From assembly GCA_022410635.1 (NCBI GenBank), contig JAJVDF010000252.1:1579569-1643568 (forward strand): 64,000 nucleotides of DNA, given 5' to 3'. The position numbers and the translations under genes are program-made. Below are positions 22,901 to 34,900 of this stretch, one piece after another; the first letter of the stretch is position 1, and each line of letters begins with the position of its first letter. The DNA is from Tretioscincus oriximinensis (Eukaryota; Chordata; Lepidosauria; Squamata; Gymnophthalmidae). The notes below the pieces were generated by a model. The model did no database searches. It was not told where the DNA came from and worked only from the letters and a program-made list of their open reading frames with translations.

Positions 22901-25900
22901 ATTAACAGAATCACACTATTCTCCTGACATAATGTAGAGTGACTAGGATAGGCCCCATGCCAAACTAGATTTTTCTGCCTTTACCATCTTGTTGGAAAAT
23001 AACTCTGCCAACAGAAACCTATATGTGAAAGAACTGTAAGATTCCCCTTTGATTCAATAGCACCAAATTCTATTAATAATTAATTTAATCTTGATTATTT
23101 TTCTGTATGATCTTGGGTGATAACATAATCTAAAAACTTGAGATCCTACAATTTTTTTCTTTATCATTTCTGTGTCTTTGTAAAAATCCTCATGATACCT
23201 TAACAATTCTAATGGGGAGACTGAACTCCCTAAGTAAGGACATGGCAATAACTAAACAACACCTGAACAAAATGCTAACTATCCAAGAGTCTCAACCGAG
23301 AGTCCAGTGTAAAAAATCTACTACAAAGATAGACGCTTCGAGCCAAGTAGATAAGAGGGATCATTTAATTAGTAAAAGTCAACTTGCAACAACCCCAATT
23401 AGGACGAAGACACATATCACTAGATATGCCTTAAATTTAAAAGCTAGAGCCTGCTGGCATTCTAAACTAAAAGCAGCTGCTTCATTATAGAAGAGCCAAT
23501 TTGGTGTAGTGGTTGAGTGTTGGACTTGTACCTGGTAGTCTCCCGCTTCAATTCCCCACTCCTCCATGAAAGCCAGCTGGGTGACCTTGGGCCAGTCACA
23601 GTTCTTTGAACTCTCTCAGCCCAACCTACTCCACAGGATGTCTGATGTGGAGAAACCAACAGAAACTATGTGCGCCACTCTATGGTTGGCCGCTCTGAGA
23701 CCTTCGGGTATAGGGCGGGATACAAGTACAAATAAATAAATTTAAGCCAGATTTTGCAAACAGAGGGTTGTAGAATCGACACGAAAGTTGTATTCTGGCT
23801 GCCAAATAAAAACTTCCATAAAAAACTATTTTTTATTCCACGAAAGTCCTGCGAAAACTTCTTAGCTTAAGAGACTTTTTAAGAATTAGATACAATATTA
23901 TAATCTATAGATCATTCAAGACAACTGGCTCTCACTCCCTTATGTGAAAAATATGGTAACTACAAACAACAAGACATCAATTTGTCAGCTGATTGTCATC
24001 AACAACCCAATACGCTGTTTCTAAAGATAAAGAATTCAAGAATTAAATGGGACCAAGAGGAAATATCCTTCAGGAACTCATTTGAAAATCTCAGCACTCC
24101 AAGGAAAAATGAAATAATAGATTGTTTAAATGAATTATTAACAATATTAAAACAATATAAAGATAAATATCAAATATTAGATTTTTCGATGGAAATACAG
24201 CCAACTACATCGTGTGGAGAGACCCAAGGTGCACAGAGACAAATGACTAGGAAGCAAGCTACACTGGAGCCAACTTCCCTTAGCATAAAGAGTGTTGAGA
24301 GTCCAGAAGAAGTTGTTACACAAAGGAAATTGGACTCGTATTTCCAGTCCAATGGTCAACCCTCTAAGTCTAATTTGGGAACTGGCACAATTTCTTGACA
24401 AAAGACTGATGAAGCGGCTGTTCAACAAGCCTGTAGGAAGAAATTGATTAAAGCATCTCCATCACTGGCAGCCTTGATATATATTAAACGAAAACTGACC
24501 TGGCAGAGTGTGACGTCAAAATTCATATGGTCAACTGGCCTGACTGTGCATCCCAGCGACAGAAGGGATATGCGTATAGGCAAGCCATTAGACCCGCCCT
24601 CAACCCATCCCTAGGGGTGTTCGGGACCATGATAAAAATGCCACTGTTTAATATGACAGCGGCAGCAGCACCGCTAATCTGATGGGATTGGTAGCGCTGG
24701 CTGCCTCTGTTCCGCTACCTGTCTCCCCCCCCCCCCCATTCCCCACTGGATTGGCACTTCTGGGGCCTGTCTCTGCCTGCCCTCTCCGATCGTAGGCGAA
24801 GCCCTAAGCTGTGGCCTGGATTTTAACCCAGGCTGCAGTCTGTGGCCTTTTCCGGATAAGAGAGGGATTGCTGCCGTAGGGATTGTCCTGTTTGCCCAAT
24901 GTAGAGTGCTGAGGGACCTGATAATACTACCCACAATATTAGAGGCACTTTTACATTCTCGTCTTCTAATGTGGTGTGTTCCATTTTCTGCCAACAATGG
25001 TCCTCAACACTCTATATTGGGCAAACAGGACAATCCCTATGCCAGAGAATAAATGAACACAAATCTGATATTCGAAATGGCAACACACAGAAAACATTTG
25101 CTGAACACTTCAACCTTCCAGGACATTCCATCTCAGATCTCAGGACTGCAGTCCGTGAACAAAGAAACTACAAAGGAAGATTTGAAAGAGAAGCAGCAGA
25201 ACTTGAATACATTCATAAGTTCCAAGCCATCAACAAAAGACTTAGCAAAGATAATGGTTTCCTGGCCAATTATACATTTTTATGACACCTGTTAAGTATT
25301 TGATTGATTTAATATCAGACATTGCATCTTATTGCCCCAGGGATTTTTTCACATGAGAGGATTAGTTTCTGCTATTTACCTGCTTTTTTCTATTGTGTTT
25401 ATTAATGATTAGTCCATTGACCATATCATAAATATCATAAATGCAAAACACTGAATAAAACCAGTAAAACTCACCTATCCATAAAGCAATCAACTAAATC
25501 AATTATAATAGATAAATCTACATTTAAAATTAATTAAAACAATTAAGAACAATTAAAAGTTAAGTTAGAACAGTCAGTAAATTTACAACCTGTTTTTCTA
25601 AAACTTGTTCATACCCCATCATGCTTGCATATGCTTTTTATCTCCCATACACAGTTTTCTATAAATACCTGACCGTGACATTAGTCCCTGAGCACCTAAA
25701 GAAGTAGACGTGTCCATGAAAGCTTATGCCACCCACATTTCTCCTGTTAGTCTCAAAGTGCTAACGGCCCTTTTGCTGGACTTTCTACTGGACTAACACG
25801 GCTATTTCTCTGAAATTAACATTTGAGTATAGACCAAAACTCCAAAGTGATAGAACATGAGGGATTTGATTGCAAGTGTACAAAGTGAAGGCATTTAGTT

Positions 25901-28900
25901 CTTAATATAGAAGATGGGCAGAATATCCGTTTTAGCTAATATCAAGAAATGCTGCTCCTTAATTTTTAAACGAATTTAAATAATGTTTTGAAAAACTAAT
26001 CACATCCAATACTACTTTTTCCATTAAAAAAACCCCCTCTATTTCTACTTCTGTCTTTTGGTACAGGAGAATCTCTTAATGCGGATCCACTTCCATATTG
26101 CTGATGAATCTAAAGAAGACATCTGTACTGCCCCGCACTGTATTTCACACCAAAAGTTTGCAATGACCTTATTTGAACAGGTGGGTTGTAAGATAACTAA
26201 TAACTGGAGATATACAACAAGAGGTGCTGTTTTGATTTTGATGGCTGACAGATCATCTTTCCCTTTTAGTGTGTTTGTACTAGTTGTGGTGCCACCTCTG
26301 ACCCACTGCCCTTTATCCAAATGGTACATTATATCTCAACCACATCTCTCTGGTAAGTCTCAATATTCAGAAACATTAAAATGCCCCCTTTCCCAGTTTA
26401 TTTTCTGTCTTCCACAGTCCATGCAAACCCAGCAGACTAGATGAAAACAACAACTTTTTGCATAAGCAATCAGTAGTTAGATTTTCCTCAAATTCACCTG
26501 CCTGTCACTCCGTATTGAGGGAACAAGACTCGGTCCTCTTACAAAGAATTCCACAGTTGTGACACGATCACCAAAACTTGGGTTATGTGCATTATAACTG
26601 GGGTATAAAAAATTCCATTAACTTTTTAGAAAAAAAGAAAAGATGGCAAAATATAGTAGAGAAAATAGAACAATGTGTTAAAAGTTTTACAGTATCTGGA
26701 ATATTCTTCTTGCTTTCAAATGGGCCACTTTTGGGGAGGCTGGTGCAGCTGGCACTAAATAACAACACAACCTATAGTTTAGCAAAAACAAGTTGTAAAT
26801 ATTGCACCACCCAAGCTAATTTTCCCCTGTCCAACTGTAAACTAGCTTGAAACCTTAAGATTAAATTCTGTTTTCATCTGATAAATATTCCATTGCACAG
26901 ATTTGACTAACATGATCTTTATGTCGCAAAGTGCAATTGATTTATTTTTGCTCCATACATTCTCTTTCAATTTAAAGCAATCAAGCAATTTGTATGTTGG
27001 AAAGACGAGAGAAACCTACACCAGACATGTTTGGAGAACTATTACAAAATGCCAGCACCATGGGCGACTTGAGAAACTGTCCGGTTTGTATATCATTATC
27101 TTTGGACTGAAAAATGCGTGATTGTAGAATAATGTACATTTACAATTTATTTAAATCCACTGCTTTTGACACAGCAGTTTCAGCTACCAAAATGGAAATG
27201 ATGTCACACAAGAACATTGGAACACATGGATCTTGATGGGCGTACAGGACCCTGAGCCACGTTGTCTGTGGCGCCTTCAAATGCTCTGCCATGCTGCCTG
27301 CCTTTCCTTAACCTTTAAAACTTGTGGTATGGATATAGAGGCTTGTTTCCATTCCAAAACAAACACATTGAAAGTAGGAAAAATCCCTTTTAGGTTTTTA
27401 GCTGCAGAGTGCAACGGCTTTTTTCTTGCCTTTCAGAAACTAGGAACTGCATCAGGTACTTCAGTCCTTATTTCCTAAATCAGATTCCAAATTACAAAAG
27501 ATCGTACTCCATTTTTAAAAACTTCAAAGAGAAGCCTTCCTTTCTTTTATATACTTTGTGAAAAAAAGATGCCATTTTCTTTTTGATAAATCTCATGTTT
27601 TGAACATGAAAGGCTGAGGTAGAATGGAAGTTCTACAAGTAATCTAAAAAATTTAGTAGTGTTATAACCCAGCATCATCAAAAGATTCTGATAAGGCAAG
27701 GAATTCTCTAGAATAATGATAATCTGAGAGCCAGATAGTTCCTTTTCAGATAGGATGGGGAAGTAAGATACTTTATTACCTGAATTAATATATTTTATGC
27801 TGATAAATACCAGCATTGAATTATGTTTTTACAAGCAAACCAGAAACATGGAGAAAGAGCATATTTTCTTATTCACCTGTACAGATGTATTTGTATAACT
27901 TGTCAGTGGCAGAATGTATAGGAATGAAGAGCACATGGAAGAGTTTTGTCTATAATATTGGTGTATTCAGATTCCCTCTACATGCAAGCTTAATATGAAA
28001 GTTAATGCTATGGAGAGAGTATGTTGCTTTAGTTGGTTGGTTGAAATTGAACTGTGCTTTGATCTGCTACCCAAGAACAATTTGGCACCTCAGTCACCAT
28101 GGCACCCTTTCCACTGTTCCACTGTACAAACTGTGCCTGGTTAAAGTGATTGTTTTTAACTAAAGGAAATAGCTTATTAGCCCAGAATGTAAAATGACTT
28201 CCTATAAAAACAAGATTCTGAGTATAGTATGTGCCATGAAAAGATGCAGCTTCCAGATGATCCTGCTCTTTTCCCAAACACTCTTTTCTTACTGTTGCAC
28301 TGACCCATTTCTCTTATACCCTTTTAAAATGAGTTTCAACCCACACCATTTCTACACTAACGGTTTTAGATACCAATCAAAAACCTTTCTTTTTATCTGA
28401 GCCTTTCAAGAATGAATGTTTCTCTTTATTCCACCATCCTTGATTTCAATCATATTTTATACAGTTATTATAGCTATTTTTATTCTGTGTACACCGAAGT
28501 TGAATTTTAATAATAAGCAATATATACAGTAAATATTTTTAATTAATAATATTAAGAGGGGTCTTTCTTAGGCAGACTTTTATAGAAAGAAAGAGAAATA
28601 ATCAGCAGCCACTGCCTGTGTTTAAAGTAAAATAGGAAAGGCACCAATTGTTTTTTACTCAACTCTGTATGTTTTTACCCAGAGAGTCATCGACCTGTGG
28701 AATTTACTTCCTGAAGAGATGGTGGTAGCTAACAGCTTGGGTAGCTTCAAGACAGGACTAGACAGGTTCATGGACACCAAGGGTATAAATGGGTATTAGG
28801 ATGGATGTCTGGATGTTGCCTTTGGGATGGAGCAACAGGCAGGACTCCTGAAGTGCCATTTGCAGGGAGTCATGAAGAGATGCATATTTTGCTTTCCTCT

Positions 28901-31900
28901 GTTCGGACTGCCGAGGTGCATCTGGTGGGCCTCTGTGTGGGACAGAATGCTGGACTAGATGGACTCTGGCCTGATCCAGTATGGCTCTTCTTATGTTCTG
29001 ATGATTTTTATGACTACTACTTTTGAGCTTGTATAATATTGTAGAATAGATTCCATTTATTATCTTTGAAATAAATTGTATTTTTATAAGAAAATTAAAT
29101 TCATGGTCTTGGGGAAATGTGAGCTTTTACCTTTTTAACCATTTTAGAGTAACTGTGGAGAAAAAATTCGTATTCGACGTGTACTGATGAACTCTCCCCA
29201 GATCATCACAATTGGGCTGGTGTGGGATTCTGATCACTCTGATTTGGCAGAGGATGTCATTCACAGCCTGGGAACCTGCCTTAAACTGGGAGATGTGAGT
29301 ACATTTTCCCCTTCCTTCCTTTCCAGTAAAAAGCACTGCAGAGTCCTGTGCTAGCTCTGAAATATTTGCAAATAAACATATTTTTAAATTTTGTGCTGGT
29401 TTTTCTCTTTTAAAACTTTTCTAGCTAGGAGGTCTCCCTACACTTTTTTCTTGTCCATCTCTAAGGTCTAGGGGATCACGTAAGCAGTTCTGAATCCAGA
29501 CTAACCTGGCTACTTCTTTGAATTCTCTCTCACAGCTGTTCTTCAGAGTAACAGACGATAGAGCAAAGCAGTGTGAGCTGTATTTAGTTGGAATGATCTG
29601 TTATTATGGAAAACATTATTCTACCTTTTTCTTCCAAACAAAAATTCGCAAGTGGATGTATTTTGATGATGCCCATGTCAAAGAGGTAAGCAAATCAGTA
29701 AAAATGTTCGGATGTTAGTGGAAAAAGTCTGATGATGGCTCACCCCTTGCTTTGTGCAACTTGTTATTTTGCAGGTTCAGAATGTATAAAAGGATTTTAT
29801 TCTAAGCTTGATATCTTTTGGCTAAAGGCCTTTTTAAAGTGTTCCTTTGAAACATGTCTGCTGCTGCACAAGTGTCTGATACACTTTACTCAGTTTTAAT
29901 TTATGAGGCTGATTTGTTTAGCTTTATAAACAGAAGCATTTTGAAATGCATAATTCTTTACAAGTAATATTACAAAAAAATTTCATTGAATGAGAACTGC
30001 CGTTCATGTGAATAGAAAGTAAATGTCTTGTTGGCAGGATGATGCTTTAAAGGAAGTATCATATAGCCTAATCATAGAGCATTAACTTTGNATGTGAAAT
30101 AACCGAAATTCACTCCCCTAGTGCTTCAAAGTAGGATTGGAAGAGACTGCTGCTAAATTACTACCACCAGTAGAAAATATTGGCTTTAATGGGGTCCATG
30201 AAGTAATTTAGTATAACTTTCTTTTTCTTATATTATTTATGATTTCAGCAAAATTGACAGTCTTCCCCATCTGCCCCCCTCCCTTCCCAAAGGAGACCAG
30301 TAGATTTCAGGTCTTCTGATGGTACTCAAAAATTATTTTAATCTTCTCAATAAAATCTGAATTTCAATTACAATTCAATGGCAACAGATGAAGGGAGTGG
30401 ATGTTTTAATAAAGGAGTAAGACAGAGAGAAGTAATGATAATATAAATGTTCCCTTAGAAAAGCAGATTCAGACACAAGGCAGNGATAATGTCAGTGTGT
30501 TTTCATGCTTTTCCCTTTGTAGCTGGTGAAAATATCCTGGGTTTTACAAAAAATATTGAAAAGATTCTTGGTGCTTTATGAAGAACAAATTCTATCCAAT
30601 TTGCTTTGTTGCTTAGAGTTAATTTATAATCTGATAGCAGAGCAATTTTTCCTTTTCTTGAAAGTTTTATAGATTTTCAGTTGAGCATAACCACCAGCAA
30701 TTACAATTGGTACTTAAAGCAAGGTTTAGAATTTTTATTTCATGTACTACTCATTTTTCTTTCGACATCTGTTTGGAGCTTCTTCATTCAGACTCTATCA
30801 TGTACCAGCTTTCTAAGTGTTTTTATAATTATATTATTTTGTTTTTGCATGGGCTGTACTTGTATATATCATGAATTGCTTGAGTGTACTAGTATGTGTT
30901 CTGTGTCATCTCAAGTCAAGTACTAAAACATACATTTCTGTCACACTTTCATTTCACTCCTGTTATGATCTATTTGTACTACAAAACTGTATATTATCTA
31001 GACATGGGCTGGAATTAATTTGCTTCCAATTCAGACTGAGCTAGGAAAGGTTGACCACCTTCAACTAGCAGGCTAAAAGTTAGGGTTAGTGTTTACATTG
31101 GGACAGCTGTTGATAGCCACTTTAAATTTCATTGCCATAAGGAAACATACAAAGTTATCTTCATATTTGTTCAGTTTAGGGCTTAATGAATTTGGTATCT
31201 GTAGGTTAAAAACTGCTAAAGCCTGAAGATTGACTAAAACCTTTTCAGCNTTTTTATTAATGTATTGACCAAGATTCTGAGCTGAAATATTTATAGAGCT
31301 TGATCTATTCAAAGATCGGTTATCAAGAAACCAATTTTAAGTCATTATTTTCTTTTTATACTGAAACATTATGATGGTCTTATAACATCAGGTTAATTTT
31401 TTCACACTGGATGTTGAACTTTTTAAATATTTTTTAGATCTTTTTAGATCTACAGGCATTTAAAATATTTTATCAATGTATAGTAAGATGTTTCTAGAGG
31501 AGACAAGGATGTGCAGCATATGAAACCTATGTGTCTAAAGACTTTGAGTGGCAAACGTACAATATATACTTACCATATTTTACCAGATTATTATATTACA
31601 TCTTATAAACTTTCCATTCCTACATATTTAGGGAGAACATGTTCTTATGTTCTTATGTTCTTAACAAGATGGCAAGAAAGATCTCAATGCTTGGCCTTTG
31701 GTGCTTTTACTTCCACATTATCCATTTTTGTATTCCATGCCATTCTCATACCCTTCCTATTTCTATGTGGGTGTAGGTGTTTGGATGTGGGGATTTTTGG
31801 GGATGTGTGTGTCAAATTAATACATATATCCTTAATACAGAACTTTGGCAAAACTTCCAANGAAAAATAGACTGTCAGGTTTGCTGGCTAGGATGGAAAA

Positions 31901-34900
31901 TACGGAGGGAATTTGGGAAATGTTTCTTCACAGTTATCATAGTTGAGGAGCCCCAAAAGCTGACATTTCTTGCTAGGCAAAGAAGCACATCCCAGTAAAA
32001 GTAGGAATTGAGGAATCTGAAAGCAACCTGGTGGTGACTCTTAGCTTATGAATACAAATCAAGTTCCATACTACTGCAAAACCCTAATCTAGTATCAGTC
32101 AAATTAGATTTCCTGAGTACGTTATTTCACCTTTGAATTAAATCTAGTCTGGTTGGCAATTTCTCAAATTATAATTCTGGATAAAATCTGGTAATCATTT
32201 TTAAACTGGGGTTTTATTTTTAACTTTTTAAAATAAAATTTCAGATAGGTCCCAAATGGAAAGATGTTGTGACCAAGTGCATTAAGGGTCATTATCAGCC
32301 CTTGCTACTCCTTTATGCGGACCCACGAGGAACTCCAGTGTCAACACAGGATGCACCCATGCAGGTTGATCTACAGCAGTATAGCAGAACTTACTATGAT
32401 AGTGAAGATTCAGGTAAAAATTCAAACCTTTTCCTTTCAAGGTTTTTCAAACTTCTGTTCATTTTTAGGAAGGGCAAACAGCTTTTGAGAAGTACATTAT
32501 GTAAATTAAATGCATAGATAAACTTGTTTGAGGCATTGCTTTTGCTTGGCCAAATTTTACTTTTTTGTCAAAGAAGTATTTATGGCCTCAAAATGTGCTG
32601 CCTTGCCTGTTAAGCAGACAGCTATGTTTTCAGAAAATTTATTATTCCTGGCTTCCACTGACTTTGAGGCACACAGTGCAGTATCTCACATCAACCTCAG
32701 TCAACATGTCAAAATGAGAATGGTATCATGCAGTGCATCCACCCCAGTCTCTGAAGTTACTTGCCACGTGTTACAATCTGCAAATTAGTGGCTAAGGTGT
32801 GGTTTAAGACATCTTCACCCCATTTTCCAATACTTTATTCCATGTAGACATGACTTTCTATAGGCAAACATGACCTCACATTAAAACGCTCTGCACCGTG
32901 ACCATTGCAGAATCATCAAAATCAGCCATTATTAATTATTATTATTAAGAAAAAGAAAGAAAAGAAGAAGAAGAAGANGATGATAATGAAAATGAAGATG
33001 GTGATGGTGAAGAAGAAGAAGAAAAAGAAGAAGAAGAAAAAGAAGAAGAAGAAGAAGATAATGAAGAAGATTATGGCAAGGGATTGCAGTGGAAGAATGT
33101 CCAAGAAAGGAAGGCAAAAACACATGCTAATTTGTTCCTTGTGCATACTATTCCACTTAAGAAACAGATTGTTGGACTGAGGAAGTTGGAACAGAGTATG
33201 CTTCCACCCTATTCAGGAATTCTGAAGATTAAAAATTAGAATAGGGCATTTGTATATGTGCTTACTCCCATCCTGTCCTTGTCACATGTGGGTTGTGAAA
33301 TTCTGGAAAATGATTTTCAGATTGTGTGTGAGCCTAAACAAATAAATAATGATCCCTCACTACAGACAGTTGAATGGAATATTCAGATGATGATATGAAA
33401 GACAAAGAAGGGGGAGCTAGAATTCCTGTGGACAGGCACTTTCTCCTCTTCCTCTGTTGATGAAACCTGGGTTAATGAAATATCTTCTACTGAAACTTAG
33501 TGAAAGATCTGTTCAATAACAAGAAAATATTTCGATTAAACCATAATACTCTTATTATGTGGAGAAGGAATTTGGTATTTTTATGAGCAGAATGTTATTT
33601 ATACTTTTCACTTTTCTAGCACTCTATTCTTGTCTTAAATATTTTTGTTTAGTACTTCAAGTTCTCATGTGATTTCCTTTTAACAGGACGTGAGCCTTCT
33701 ATCACTAGCGATACAAGGACAGATTCATCTACAGATAGTTACCCCTACAAGCATTCCCACCATGAATCTGTGGTCAGTCATTTCTCCTCTGATTCTCAGG
33801 GAACTGTCATTTACAACATGGAAAATGATGCAACTTCACAAAGCAGCCGGGATACAGGTGATTCTTTTTCCATAATATGCTAAGCGGAGAAAAGATGAGA
33901 AGCATGATATGAGATATGTTCTCTAACTCTAAGTTGCTATGTATCTAAATTAGGATAACAGTCTTTTCTGTATTTCCTACTTTGTTTATTACAGCATTGA
34001 TTTAAAGCAAATAGAAAGTTTTACATTCTTGAAATGCACTCAAAGGTCAATGTAATTACAAGCAAAATAAATGGATAAAATTCTGTCTTACCCAGGTGTT
34101 TTCAAACAAAATTTCAGATAGGTCCCAAATGAGTTTTTCTTAGGTAAGCTTAGTTAAATCCTCAGTTAATTCTAAAATCTTGTGATAGGATTAAATCAAT
34201 ACGGTTTAAGAAAAAAGATGTTACCCTGTAATATTTGACAGGATGTTTGACCAAGCTCTATTACATTTCACCACTGACTATGCATAATTAGACAGATGAT
34301 TTCTTTAAGTATTTGAAATATTTTAATATTATTTATTAAATTACATTATGTTTCATCAGCAGAGATCACCTGAACTTTATTACAAAAGGAGCCAAGCAAC
34401 AGTAAAAGCAATGCAGACCACAATAAACAAATAGTGCTGGTGCTAGATTGCATAGTGGAGCAAACCTAATGCCTTGGAAATAGTTTGTCTAGTATTTAAC
34501 AAGCTTGTAAGAAATAATTGAAAAGCAACTTAGAAGCGACCCCTTCCCATGCCTAGCTCTTACTTAAAACCAAAAAATGTATTTTCCTGTCCCTTAATAT
34601 CAACTAAAGGTACTAGCATGTGGGTGCTACCAACTATTGTGAAGGCATGAATNGCTCAGTCGCTAAGGAGATGGTCTCTCATCTGGGAGATCAAGTTTCG
34701 CAGCTCTGTGTTGGCCTGCAATCTAGCCAACCCAGCTATTCGAAAGCAAGAATTGCAAGAAATCGGCTGCCAACCGCGACTGCGGAGGCGCCGAAAGTTG
34801 CTGCCAGAGGAAGGGGAGACGCTCTGGAAGCCGCCTCTCTATCGTGACCGGAAATCGGTTGCGTGCTGATGACGCGGCTTCCAGGCAACGGAGGGTATAA

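Larger units (their letters stand above)
20922..26066 (+). other. USP54: USP54 intron 3
   Basis: The longest intron (5145 bp) and the richest in repeats. It has a family-A SINE with a long CTT/CTC microsatellite (21845-22345), a family-B SINE (23491-23743) inside an unassigned open-frame remnant, inverted Penelope endonuclease fragments (about 24870-25285) and their probable 3' tail (25690-25812). At 21190-21232 a 17-bp unit is tandemly repeated. A run of 14 C's lies near 24725. Confidence 0.85.

Noticed and set aside
32905..33180. Lys-rich open frame in intron 9
   Set aside because: It is the translation of a (GAA)n microsatellite lying within a USP54 intron.
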